A stretch of DNA of 64,000 bases, taken from an uncultured Collinsella sp. GTDB taxonomy: Bacteria > Actinomycetota > Coriobacteriia > Coriobacteriales > Coriobacteriaceae. Under the pieces are notes generated by a model. That model saw only the letters and a program-made list of their open reading frames with translations, was not told the origin of the DNA and did no database searches. Of this stretch, positions 1 through 7,765 are shown in pieces; the first letter of the stretch is position 1; each line of letters begins with the position of its first letter. Both the position numbers and the translations under genes were made by a program. The stretch is from positions 62,001-126,000 of the forward strand of contig CAKUON010000003.1 in NCBI GenBank assembly GCA_934668875.1. The letters are read 5' to 3'.

Positions 1-130
1 GCATGGGGTCGAACCCATCGGGGCGCGGAGCTGAGGAAATGCGTAAGCATTTACCAGCGCAGCGCGCAAGGCGCTTTAGCGCCGCAGCGGCCGCCTGCGT
101 AGCGGGCTGACGCTCTGACGGCCCACCAAA
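1..130. other. Highly structured GC-rich segment, no gene assigned
   Basis: This end of the window is packed with small inverted repeats. Bases 30-42 and 47-58 form an imperfect hairpin around a GTAA loop, and GGCGCTTTAGCGCC-type palindromes follow. Bases 3-19 (ATGGGGTCGAACCCATC) resemble a tRNA T-arm, but I see no D-arm, anticodon arm or acceptor stem beside it. On the minus strand a frame stays open from about 135 off the left edge without a clear start, so the segment could also be the edge of a coding region cut by the window. Confidence 0.25.
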
Positions 131-144
131 GTAACTCGGTATAT

Positions 145-1005
145 TTACAAATTGAGCCTGCCCTGTGGATCGGTGAAGCCGTCCGTACCCTCTTTGAGCT
201 TTTCCTCGTCTGCCTTCACGCGGCGCTCGAGTTTCTTCGTGTCCTCGGCGGGCGGTAGATTCTCGGGGACAATTCCGCGGTCGATGAGGCTGCCGCGCAC
301 ACTTGCGTTGTTTTCGACATGCTCCTGCTTGATTTGCTCTAGACCGTACAGGTCGTGCTCCTCGGCGTTGAAGGCCGTCATCGAGTTCGTAAGGTCCTTT
401 GCTTTGATGAGAACATCGGCTAACCTGTCCGCTAACGCCGCACTCTTGGGCACGCCGAGTTGCTGCTTCATTTCCGCTGTGCTTTTGCCGCCGAATAACG
501 CCTCATCGCCCTTTGACTTGATGATTGCGAATCCTTTGGAATCCACGCCGCGTTTGAACGCAATACCCGAGAGCTGTTTCTCTGAATCGGATAGCGAGTG
601 ACGAGCTTGAAGACGTTGAATCTCGGCGAAGCGTTGCTCTATAAGCTCCTGACGGCGTGTCTGCACGGCAAAGTATGCCTGGGCGAGTGCAATTTCCGGT
701 TTGTTAGGGTCTCCGTTTTGGGCGATTAAATAGCATGCGTAGCGCGTTAACTTGTAGTCCTTGACGGCTCGCGTTGCAACACCGGCGTCTACCATTTTGC
801 TGGCTTCAGCAAAATGGGCGGCAACAGGCATTTCATTAGTTTCGCACGAGGCCATGGCTCTTTTCACCGCTGTCTCGAAGTTGCGCCATTGGGTATATCC
901 GAGGGGTTCCATTAAATCTCGTGCGAGCCAATACTCAACACCGTCTTCCGTATGGGCGTAGCTATCAAGTTCGACGCGCCACTTCTCGATATCTCTACTG
1001 TCCAT
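145..1005 (-). CDS. dinD: DinD-like DNA damage-inducible protein (BRO-type N-terminus)
   Basis: The 286-residue product matches the layout of the DinD family, whose E. coli member is SOS-induced and modulates RecA filaments. The N-terminal third has the BRO-like block with the YWLARDLMEPLGYTQW segment, followed by a KDYKLTRYACYLIAQNGD segment. A charged helical C-terminus includes an ALADRL...AFNAEEHDL stretch typical of the family. I chose the ATG at 1005 because GGAAGAG lies about 3-9 bases upstream; the longer frame to 1086 lacks a good ribosome site. It is transcribed leftwards alone. I see no clear SOS box, so induction by DNA damage is assumed from the family. Confidence 0.75.
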   Translation of the reverse strand: MDSRDIEKWRVELDSYAHTEDGVEYWLARDLMEPLGYTQWRNFETAVKRAMASCETNEMPVAAHFAEASKMVDAGVATRAVKDYKLTRYACYLIAQNGDPNKPEIALAQAYFAVQTRRQELIEQRFAEIQRLQARHSLSDSEKQLSGIAFKRGVDSKGFAIIKSKGDEALFGGKSTAEMKQQLGVPKSAALADRLADVLIKAKDLTNSMTAFNAEEHDLYGLEQIKQEHVENNASVRGSLIDRGIVPENLPPAEDTKKLERRVKADEEKLKEGTDGFTDPQGRLNL

Positions 1006-1093
1006 TTCTCTTCCATCCTGGTCGATTGTCTGCGCGGGCTTTTCCCGCTCTGCATTCAAGATAAGGATACGCTGTCGTGCGGACATGAATGAG

Positions 1094-1119
1094 CCCCGTG
1101 TCGCTTCGGGCTCACGGGG
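1094..1119 (-). terminator. Possible terminator hairpin after the flavoprotein gene
   Basis: CCCCGTG (1094-1100) pairs with CACGGGG (1113-1119) across a 12-base loop, between the end of the flavoprotein gene and the start of dinD. No strong U-run follows on the minus strand, so termination is only possible. Confidence 0.35.
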
Positions 1120-1166
1120 TCTATGGATATCGAGAAGTTGTGTTCTGCTTTAGATTCGTGTCCAGC

Positions 1167-2693
1167 TTAGTCCGCTCGGTAGTGCGATCCGAGGCTTTCG
1201 GTTCGTTTGCGCATGGCTTTGACCATCTCTGTTGCCAGCAGCACCTGCGATTGTAGGCGGGCGAGGGCTGCGATTTCGCTATCTTGTGCGTCAACCACGC
1301 TCAAGGCTGCAGACTCGGACTTCAGACCTTCAAGCTCTTGCAACGCTGTGGATAGGCCCTTCTCGGTACGGTTGATCATGCAGTAGGTACTCATCGTGCG
1401 TTTGAGGCTGCGTGTCAGGCGCTCTGCATCTGCCTTGGCGAGGCCGCACTGGGGGAGGGCGACATCCGTCTTCAGGAGCGTCTGAGGGGCATCCTGCGCC
1501 GCCCGCGCCGCCGATGCGCCGGCAATGCGCCCAAAGACGATGCCGTTGGCGCTCGATAGGCCGCCGATACGGTCGGCACCGTGCATGCCGCCTGTCGCCT
1601 CGCCGCAAGCGTAGAGGCCCTCAACGCCCGTGTGCGCCGCCTTATCGATCTTGATACCGCCATTAGCTGCGTGGGCGTACATGGCTACACGCATCTCGTC
1701 GGTCGGGGCGATGCCGTGCTCGTCTTGCAGCCAGGTGGCAAAGGTCTGCACAAATTCGGGAACATCCTTGTCAGGGAAATCGTAGTGTAGTGCCAGACCA
1801 TCGGCACCCGCTTGGTCGACAACGAGGTCGATATCACGAGAATCCAGGCGCGAAGTGAAAGGGCCGTATCCGGAGCGCTGCTCAAGCAGATCACCCAGCT
1901 TGTCGTCAACAATATCGACCGGCTGATCGAACTTGACGTAGCGCCAAGTCTTCTCGTTGAAGACCAGGTTGCGCTTGGGTTCAATGAAGCCGGGCATCAT
2001 CTGCATGAACTCTATATTAGTAAGGGAGGCGCCGTGCGCCAAGGCGATGGCCTGCGAGGAGCTGAGCACGTCTGCCGAAGTGAGACTGCGCTCGAACAGT
2101 CCTCCCGTGCCGCCAGCGGCAATGATCGTCGCCTTGGCCGCAATGGACTCGAGGCGCTCCTCGGCGCGGTCATAGAGTACGGCGCCAGTTATTCTGCCGC
2201 TTGTACCCTCAACAAGGTCGATAAGCTCATGGCGGGGGAGTAGGCGAATGCCGAGTGACTCGATCTGGGCCGTACACGCGTCATCAAGGGACTTGCGGGT
2301 GAGGCCGCGCCACATACGCGTCTTATGGTCAAAGCAGGGGATAAACTGCTTTTGCTGGGCGCTCTCGGCGCTTTGTGGACGCTGGAGTTCAACACCCAGG
2401 TCTTGCTCGAGCCATTGAATCGCCTGGGGAATGCCGTGGACGAACGTCTGGACGAGCTCGGGGTCGGCAACGCCGCCGCCGACGGCCTGGATGGTGTAGA
2501 TGAGGTCTTGTTCGTCATCTTCGTCGACGGGCCCGATGAGGCCGAGGCCCCAGGTACCCGGGAAGAAGCTCGATCCGCTCATGGTCTTGCCGGCGCTCGC
2601 TACGGTAACGGTTAAGCCCGCGCGTGCCGCCTCGATGGCGGCGCAGAGGCCCGCAATGCCAGATCCAATTACCAGTACATCAGTCGATTCCAT
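1167..2693 (-). CDS. FAD-dependent oxidoreductase, fumarate reductase / L-aspartate oxidase superfamily
   Basis: The protein (508 aa from the ATG at 2693, preceded by AAAGGA) begins with a classic FAD-binding Rossmann motif, VLVIGSGIAGLCAAIEAARAG. An AAGGTGG segment sits mid-protein. The C-terminal flavin-domain signature is GLYACGEATGGMHGADRIGG. These are hallmarks of the flavoprotein family of fumarate reductase, succinate dehydrogenase and NadB. The HGADRIGGLSSANG block is closer to fumarate reductase-like proteins than to NadB, which normally has HGANRLASNSL. There is no nadA or nadC beside it and no secretion signal, so it is probably cytoplasmic and its substrate is unknown. It is monocistronic. 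Confidence 0.7.
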   Translation of the reverse strand: MESTDVLVIGSGIAGLCAAIEAARAGLTVTVASAGKTMSGSSFFPGTWGLGLIGPVDEDDEQDLIYTIQAVGGGVADPELVQTFVHGIPQAIQWLEQDLGVELQRPQSAESAQQKQFIPCFDHKTRMWRGLTRKSLDDACTAQIESLGIRLLPRHELIDLVEGTSGRITGAVLYDRAEERLESIAAKATIIAAGGTGGLFERSLTSADVLSSSQAIALAHGASLTNIEFMQMMPGFIEPKRNLVFNEKTWRYVKFDQPVDIVDDKLGDLLEQRSGYGPFTSRLDSRDIDLVVDQAGADGLALHYDFPDKDVPEFVQTFATWLQDEHGIAPTDEMRVAMYAHAANGGIKIDKAAHTGVEGLYACGEATGGMHGADRIGGLSSANGIVFGRIAGASAARAAQDAPQTLLKTDVALPQCGLAKADAERLTRSLKRTMSTYCMINRTEKGLSTALQELEGLKSESAALSVVDAQDSEIAALARLQSQVLLATEMVKAMRKRTESLGSHYRAD

Positions 2694-2829
2694 CGGATTC
2701 CTTTCTCGTCCGGCGCATTGTCGCACGGGCGCTCGCCAAAGGCACCGAAAAGATTCCGTTAATCGGTAAAGGGCCGATATCGCAGGTGGACGTCGCGGAC
2801 ACTTGGACGATCCACTCCATCCCTCATTG

Positions 2830-2896
2830 AGTTGCGGTGGAATACGGACTGTTTTGGCTCGTATAGGGGCTAATCAGTCCGTATTTCACCGCAACT
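2830..2896. repeat. Long intergenic inverted repeat (22-bp arms)
   Basis: Arms 2830-2851 and 2875-2896 are complementary at 21 of 22 positions, separated by a 23-base loop. The element sits in the 302-bp gap between the flavoprotein gene (starts 2693) and the GGGtGRT gene (ends 2996), in both cases on the minus strand. It has no U-run and lies beyond the real terminator at 2927-2960. It could be a small mobile palindromic element, a structured 5' leader for the flavoprotein gene, or a protein-binding site. I see nothing else in this gap. Confidence 0.6.
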
Positions 2897-2926
2897 GATA
2901 TATCGGCGTTAGCTGCCCTCGGGAAT

Positions 2927-2960
2927 AAAAAAGAGCCGCTATCCGGGTGGATAGCGGCTC
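2927..2960 (-). terminator. Rho-independent terminator of the GGGtGRT operon
   Basis: GAGCCGCTATCC and GGATAGCGGCTC form a perfect 12-bp stem with a 4-base loop. Read on the minus strand the stem is followed by six T. It lies 36 bases past the stop codon at 2996. Confidence 0.85.
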
Positions 2961-2995
2961 CAAGGCTCAAGTATGTGAGCATCGCGCGGGCGCGA

Positions 2996-4000
2996 TTAGG
3001 CCTTGAGGGCCTCCTCGACGGCGACGGCGCAGGCGACGGTGGCACCGACCATGGGGTTGTTGCCCATGCCGATGAGACCCATCATGTCGACGTGCGCAGG
3101 CACGGAGGAAGAACCGGCGAACTGGGCGTCGGAGTGCATACGGCCCATGGTGTCGGTCATGCCGTAAGAGGCAGGGCCGGCGCCCATGTTGTCCGGGTGC
3201 AGGGTACGGCCAGTGCCGCCACCAGAAGCGACGGAGAAGTACTTCTTGCCAGCCTCGATGCGCTCCTTCTTGTAGGTGCCAGCGACGGGGTGCTGGAAGC
3301 GCGTGGGGTTGGTGGAGTTACCGGTGATCGAGATGTCGACGTTCTCGTGCCACATGATGGCAACGCCCTCGCGGACGTCGTCGGAGCCGTAGCAGTTAAC
3401 GGCAGCGCGGGGACCATCGGAGTAGGGGATGGTCTCGACGACCTTGAGCTCGCCCGTGTAGTAGTCGAACTGGGTCTTCACATAGGTGAAGCCGTTGATG
3501 CGGGCGATGATCTGGGCGGCGTCCTTGCCCAGACCGTTGAGGATGACGCGCAGCGGCTTCTTACGAGCCTTGTTGGCGTTCAGAGCCAGGCCGATAGCGC
3601 CCTCAGCGGCAGCGAAGGACTCGTGGCCAGCCAGGAAGGCGAAGCACTCGGTGTCGTCGGAGAGCAGCATAGCGCCCAGGTTGCCGTGGCCCAGACCGAC
3701 CTTGCGGTCCTCGGCGACGGAGCCGGGAACGGTGAAGGCCTGGATGCCCTCGCCGATGATGGCGGCAGCCTCAGAAGCGGACTTGGCGCCACGCTTGACA
3801 GCGAGAGCGCAGCCGAGGGTGTAGGCCCACTCAGCGTTCTGGAAGGCGATGGACTGGGTGTTGTTGACGATCTCACGCGGGTTGAAGCCCTTGTCGGTGC
3901 AGATCTGCAGAGCTTCCTCGAGGGAGGCGATGCCGTTGTCGGCGAGGCACTTGTTGATCTTGTCAGCGCGGCGTTCGTAACCTTCGAACGTAACAGTCAT
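2996..4000 (-). CDS. GGGtGRT family protein
   Basis: This 334-residue protein carries the family-defining motif SGGGTGRTLHPDN near residue 260 and a glycine-rich GLGHGNLGAML segment. It belongs to the conserved GGGtGRT family (named for its motif), whose biochemical role is not established to my knowledge. No signal peptide or membrane segment is visible, so it should be cytoplasmic. It follows the NifU-like scaffold gene by 18 bases, with a ribosome site (GGGAGGGAAATAA) before the ATG, and the pair ends at one terminator. That pairing suggests a job linked to Fe-S clusters or a cluster-dependent enzyme; this is inference. Codon use is strongly biased to GC-ending codons, as in highly expressed genes. 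Confidence 0.85.
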   Translation of the reverse strand: MTVTFEGYERRADKINKCLADNGIASLEEALQICTDKGFNPREIVNNTQSIAFQNAEWAYTLGCALAVKRGAKSASEAAAIIGEGIQAFTVPGSVAEDRKVGLGHGNLGAMLLSDDTECFAFLAGHESFAAAEGAIGLALNANKARKKPLRVILNGLGKDAAQIIARINGFTYVKTQFDYYTGELKVVETIPYSDGPRAAVNCYGSDDVREGVAIMWHENVDISITGNSTNPTRFQHPVAGTYKKERIEAGKKYFSVASGGGTGRTLHPDNMGAGPASYGMTDTMGRMHSDAQFAGSSSVPAHVDMMGLIGMGNNPMVGATVACAVAVEEALKA

Positions 4001-4018
4001 AGTTATTTCCCTCCCTTT

Positions 4019-4753
4019 CTACTCGTGAACCGGGAACACGCTGGCGACGGAGTGAGTCTCCTCGTCGGTGCGCGGGTCGATGTACTTGGCAGCGTTCTCC
4101 CACTGACCATAGTGGCCCATAGCGCCAGCGATGGCCTCCTCGGGGGTCTTGCCGGCCTTGACGGCGTCGGTGAACTTACCGAGGTTCAGGAACTCGAACG
4201 CGATGATCTCGTTCTTGTCGTTGAGAGCCATGCGGGTGACGTAGCCCTGAGCGAGCTCGAGGTAACGAGCGCCCTTGGCCTTGGTGCCGAACATGGTGCC
4301 GACCTGAGAGCGAAGGCCCTTGCCGAGGTCGTCGAGGGAGGCGCCCACGGGCAGGCCGCCCTCGGAGAACGCGGTCTGGCTGCGGCCGTAAACGATCTGC
4401 AGGAAGATCTCGCGCATAGCAACGTTGATGGCGTCGCAGACAAGGTCGGTGTTGAGGGCCTCGAGGATGGTCTTACCGGGAAGGATCTCGGAAGCCATGG
4501 CGGCGGAGTGGGTCATGCCCGAGCAGCCGATGGTCTCAACGAGGGCCTCCTCGATGATGCCGTCCTTGACGTTCAGCGTGAGCTTGCAGGCGCCCTGCTG
4601 AGGTGCGCACCAACCCACACCGTGCGTAAGACCGGAGATGTCGGAAATCTCCTTAGCCTGGACCCACTTGCCCTCCTCGGGGATGGGTGCGGGGCCGTGG
4701 TATGCACCCTTGGCAACGGGGCACATGTTCTCCACTTCCTGTGAGTACTGCAT
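4019..4753 (-). CDS. NifU/IscU-like iron-sulfur cluster scaffold protein
   Basis: The 244-aa product contains the scaffold-type cysteines in contexts such as GVGWCAPQQGACK and ETIGCSGMTHSAAMASEIL, the second resembling the GCA/GCS...SA pattern of IscU/SufU proteins. It is longer than classic IscU (about 130 aa), with an extra C-terminal half that includes a GHYGQWENAAKYIDP segment. The start at 4753 follows a strong GAGAGGAGAGG ribosome site; the long upstream extension of the frame has no support. It is the first gene of a two-gene operon with the GGGtGRT protein. It is separate from the sufU of the suf operon, so it probably serves a dedicated purpose. Confidence 0.8.
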   Translation of the reverse strand: MQYSQEVENMCPVAKGAYHGPAPIPEEGKWVQAKEISDISGLTHGVGWCAPQQGACKLTLNVKDGIIEEALVETIGCSGMTHSAAMASEILPGKTILEALNTDLVCDAINVAMREIFLQIVYGRSQTAFSEGGLPVGASLDDLGKGLRSQVGTMFGTKAKGARYLELAQGYVTRMALNDKNEIIAFEFLNLGKFTDAVKAGKTPEEAIAGAMGHYGQWENAAKYIDPRTDEETHSVASVFPVHE

Positions 4754-5146
4754 GCCTCTCCTCTCTATCGTGTTGGCGTCCCGTCTGGGGGTCGTGGCTG
4801 GCGATTGCCGGGCGACCCTTCGAAAGGGACATGACATGCAGCCCCTATAATACCGCGAAATGCACGGAATATTCGGCGAACGGCTCAGTTTTCGTAGCGA
4901 GATGCGCGGAACTTTCAATTGAAACGATTTAAATGAGATATATTCATCAGAAGCGCGCGTTCCATTTTTGTCGCTTTTGGTCATCTTGCGGAAACGTTGC
5001 ATTGTCTGACCTGTGCTGCAGTGCCGTTCGCCGGTTGTTTGCTGCCATTTGCCGTGCGCGGATGCCATTTTACGTGTTTGTTTTGATAGCACGCTTCAAT
5101 CGTGGTGTATTGGAAGGCGCAAGTTGATCCCGCTGAAGGGGGTGCC
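4754..5146. other. Divergent intergenic region
   Basis: This 393-bp, AT-richer gap separates the minus-strand NifU-like/GGGtGRT pair from the plus-strand transposase-like gene. It contains a perfect TTTCAATTGAAA palindrome at 4914-4925 and a TATTAT-like -10 candidate for the minus operon near 4850. No ORF, RNA gene or terminator stands out. Confidence 0.4.
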
Positions 5147-5947
5147 ATGCAGCGCGTTTGGAGAACGGTTACCGGCTTTTACCATGTTTCGGCCCGTGGC
5201 ATCGGAAAACGGATCATCTTTGAGACCGATGACGACCGGTGGGAGTTTTTGGAGCTGATGCGCGACTGCTGCCACGATGCCCAGGTAACGATCGTGGCAT
5301 GGTGTCTCATGGGCGACCACGTGGATCTGGTGCTTTTGGATTACGAGGACGAAATGAGCGCAGCCATGCAGCGGTTGCTGCTGACGTATGCTCGTCGGTT
5401 CAATAAACGTACCGGGCGCACGGGCCATCTGTTTCGAGACCGTTTTGAGCGCCGCTCGCTCGATACCGACTGGCAGGTGATGGAGGCTATTCGCTCCGTG
5501 CACGTCGATCCGCAGGAGGTGGGCATCAGTCTCATTGAGCGTTATCCCTGGAGCAGCTTTGCCGAGTATCTACGGGCCTATGACAACGATATGACGAGGG
5601 GATTTTCCGACCCGTCTTGCGTGCTTGAGCTTTTTGGTTCTGCCAAGGCCTTTATTGCCTATTCGCTTTCGACGCCCGATGCCTGCGAGCCTGCGATGCC
5701 CGATATGGAAGAGACGGAGTGGGAGCGGCGCGCCTTTGCCGAAAAGATGGCGAAGCGCCTGGGCGTTCCGCTCAATGAGCTCAAGACCGTAGCACCCACG
5801 CGGCGAGACGGAATCATTTTCGCCCTGCACGATGGCGGCTACACGGTGCGCGAGATTGAACGGTATACGGGAATCAGCAAGAGTACCGTCTCTCGTATCG
5901 TGCGCGCTTATGCGCGGGTGAAGGCTCAGGCTGAGGGCTCGGAATAG
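5147..5947 (+). CDS. REP-associated (Y1/IS200-like) transposase-type protein with C-terminal HTH, probably catalytically inactive
   Basis: The N-terminal 150 residues follow the REP-associated tyrosine transposase pattern: HVSARG, IIFETDDDRWEFLELM, WCLMGDHVDLVLL and GHLFRDRFERR. The usual His-x-His metal motif (NHVHL) is here DHVDL. The segment aligned with the usual RYIHxNPVxAG reads RSVHVDPQEVG, so the position I take for the nucleophilic Tyr is Ser. Both changes argue against transposition. The C-terminal 60 residues contain a helix-turn-helix (YTVREIERYTGISKSTVSRIV). The ATG at 5147 follows GAAGGGGG. A palindrome repeated at both ends of the suf operon lies just downstream. It may now be a DNA-binding regulator, which is inference. 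Confidence 0.75.
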   Translation: MQRVWRTVTGFYHVSARGIGKRIIFETDDDRWEFLELMRDCCHDAQVTIVAWCLMGDHVDLVLLDYEDEMSAAMQRLLLTYARRFNKRTGRTGHLFRDRFERRSLDTDWQVMEAIRSVHVDPQEVGISLIERYPWSSFAEYLRAYDNDMTRGFSDPSCVLELFGSAKAFIAYSLSTPDACEPAMPDMEETEWERRAFAEKMAKRLGVPLNELKTVAPTRRDGIIFALHDGGYTVREIERYTGISKSTVSRIVRAYARVKAQAEGSE

Positions 5948-5952
5948 AAAAT

Positions 5953-5983
5953 GGCCGAACCACTCTTGTCAAGCGATTCGGCC
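5953..5983. terminator. Hairpin between convergent genes
   Basis: GGCCGAA (5953-5959) pairs with TTCGGCC (5977-5983). It lies between the transposase-like gene (plus) and sufU (minus). On the minus strand ATTTTCT follows, so it may end the suf transcript; on the plus strand AACAAAATTCTT follows. Confidence 0.45.
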
Positions 5984-5992
5984 AACAAAATT

Positions 5993-6031
5993 CTTAAGAT
6001 TTGGGACAAATACTACTGATTATTTTGTCCC
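5993..6031. repeat. REP-like palindromic element, copy 1
   Basis: GGGACAAA (6003-6010) and TTTTGTCCC (6023-6031) form an 8-bp inverted repeat. The whole 39-bp block from CTTAAGAT to TTTTGTCCC recurs at 11423-11461 with two mismatches. This copy overlaps the last codons of sufU, so the SufU tail GQNNQ-stop is encoded by the element. It sits about 45 bp downstream of the transposase-like gene, the arrangement expected for REP elements and their transposase. Confidence 0.6.
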
Positions 6032-6447
6032 GTGAGCATGCCGTCGAGGGTGCGCCAGGCGAGCTCGGCGCATTTGACGCGGGCGGGCATGTGCGAGATG
6101 TCCTGGAGCTGGGCGGCTTCGTCCAGGTCTTCCAGGTCCTCCTCGGAGAGCTGCTCGCCGCGGATCATGGCGAGGAAGAGCTCTGCCAGGCGGCGAGCTT
6201 CCTCGACGGTCTCGCCGGTGATTAGGTCGGCCATGATATCGGCGCTGGCCTGGCTGATGGCGCAGCCGTGGCCGGTAAAGGAGGCCTCCTCGATAACGCC
6301 GTTCTCGACGCGCAGCTGCAAGGTGAGCTCGTCGCCGCAGCTGGGGTTGATGCCGTCGTGCTCGTGCGTGGGAGCGTCCATCTCGTACTTGTAGTCGGGG
6401 TGCGAGTTGTGCTCCATAAACGTGGTGGAGGTGTACAGATTACCCAT
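6013..6447 (-). CDS. sufU: SufU-type Fe-S assembly protein / sulfur acceptor
   Basis: The 144-aa product has the SufU cysteine set in NPSCGDEL, GHGCAISQASADIM and VKCAELAW. In Gram-positive SufU these bind Zn and accept persulfide sulfur from SufS to stimulate it. The start at 6447 lies within the end of sufS (8-bp overlap), with GGAG 8 bases upstream. Translation is therefore coupled and SufU is the last gene of the operon. The final residues are encoded by a palindromic repeat element, so the natural C-terminus may have been altered by it. Confidence 0.92.
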   Translation of the reverse strand: MGNLYTSTTFMEHNSHPDYKYEMDAPTHEHDGINPSCGDELTLQLRVENGVIEEASFTGHGCAISQASADIMADLITGETVEEARRLAELFLAMIRGEQLSEEDLEDLDEAAQLQDISHMPARVKCAELAWRTLDGMLTGQNNQ

Positions 6448-7765
6448 TGAACGTGCTCCAAACGTGATGTAGGCCGGCGATGAACTTGTCGATATCGGCC
6501 TTGTCGTTATAGAAGGCCACGCTGGCGCGGCAGCAGGCGAGGTTCTCGACGCCCAGCCAGGTGAGCAGCGGCTGCGCGCAATGGTGACCGGCGCGGATGC
6601 AGACGCCGTCCATGTCCATGATGCTCGCGACGTCGTGCGGATGGATGCCCTTGACATTGAAGCTCACGACGCCGTGGTGGTTATCCCAATAGATGGAGCC
6701 GATGATCTGGACAAAGTCGAGCTGCATGAGCTCGCCCATCAGGTAGTGGACGAGTGCCTGCTCGCGGGCCTGGATGTTCTCATAACCCACGGTGTTGACC
6801 AGGTAATCGAGAGCCGCACCCGTAGCGAAGATGCCTGCGGCGTCCTGCGTGCCGGCCTCGAACTTCTCGGGGACGGGCGCCCAGACGGCGTCCTGCTCGG
6901 TGACCGAATCGATCATCTCGCCGCCGGTGAGCATGGGCGGCATGGCGTTGAGCAGGTCCATCTTGCCCCACAGCACGCCGATGCCCATGGGGCCCATGGC
7001 CTTGTGCGCGCTAAAGGCGAAGAAGTCGGCGCCCAGGTCGGCCACGTTAACCGGCATGTGCGGCAGCGACTGCGCGCCGTCGACGACCAGGTAGCCACCG
7101 TACTTGTGCACGAGCTTGCCGAGGTTCTTGACCGGGTTCTCGACGCCCAGTACGTTGGAGACCTGACCCACGGCCAGGATCTTGGTCTTGGGGCCCACTT
7201 TGGAAAGAACTTCCTCGGTCGTGAGCTGGCCGGTCTTGGTGGGGTAGAGGTAGACGAGCTTGGCGCCGGTCTCGCGGCAGACCTGCTGCCACGGGATCAG
7301 GTTGGAGTGGTGCTCCATGATGGTGATGACGACCTCGTCGCCGGGCTCGAGTACCGTGGGCGCAAAACTCTTGGCGACCAGGTTGAGCGACTCGCTCGTG
7401 TTGCGGGTGAAGACGACTTCGTTGGCCTGGGCGGCGCCGATGAGGTCGGCGATTTGTTGGCGGACCTTCGCGATGGCGTCGGTGGCCTCGACGGACAGCG
7501 AGTACAGGCCGCGCAGCGGGTTGGCGTTCATGCGCTGGTAGAAGTCGCGCTCGGCGTCGAGCACGCAGGCAGGACGCTGCGCGGTGGCGGCGCTATCGAG
7601 GAAGGCGATCTCGGGGTGCTGCTGGAACAGCGGGAACTGGCCCTTGTACGGGTTGGTCTCGATGTCCACGGCAGGCCAGCCGCGCGAAGCCTCGTCGCTG
7701 GCATCGAGCTCCATGGGCTCGGGGGCGGTGCAGGTATCGCATTTAACGTGCTCGGTGTCGATCAT
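6440..7765 (-). CDS. sufS: Cysteine desulfurase SufS
   Basis: This 441-aa PLP enzyme would take sulfur from L-cysteine to form a persulfide for cluster assembly. Visible marks are FLDSAATAQRP near residue 55, the EHHSNLIPW block, the Schiff-base lysine in FSAHKAMGPMG, and the active-site loop cysteine in RAGHHCAQPLL. It carries about 40 extra N-terminal residues with a C-x2-C pair (KCDTC) not usual in SufS. Its ATG overlaps the sufD stop as ATGA, and GAGGAG precedes it. It acts with SufU encoded downstream and delivers to the SufBCD scaffold. Confidence 0.95.
   Translation of the reverse strand: MIDTEHVKCDTCTAPEPMELDASDEASRGWPAVDIETNPYKGQFPLFQQHPEIAFLDSAATAQRPACVLDAERDFYQRMNANPLRGLYSLSVEATDAIAKVRQQIADLIGAAQANEVVFTRNTSESLNLVAKSFAPTVLEPGDEVVITIMEHHSNLIPWQQVCRETGAKLVYLYPTKTGQLTTEEVLSKVGPKTKILAVGQVSNVLGVENPVKNLGKLVHKYGGYLVVDGAQSLPHMPVNVADLGADFFAFSAHKAMGPMGIGVLWGKMDLLNAMPPMLTGGEMIDSVTEQDAVWAPVPEKFEAGTQDAAGIFATGAALDYLVNTVGYENIQAREQALVHYLMGELMQLDFVQIIGSIYWDNHHGVVSFNVKGIHPHDVASIMDMDGVCIRAGHHCAQPLLTWLGVENLACCRASVAFYNDKADIDKFIAGLHHVWSTFNG

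Noticed and set aside
1..20. T-arm-like sequence at the left edge as a tRNA gene
   Set aside because: No D-arm, anticodon arm or acceptor stem can be fitted in the neighbouring sequence, and the window cuts it off.
2975..4744. 589-codon plus-strand open frame across the GGGtGRT/NifU-like genes
   Set aside because: It is the antisense shadow of two strongly conserved GC-rich genes and its translation is low-complexity Gly/Val/Asp.
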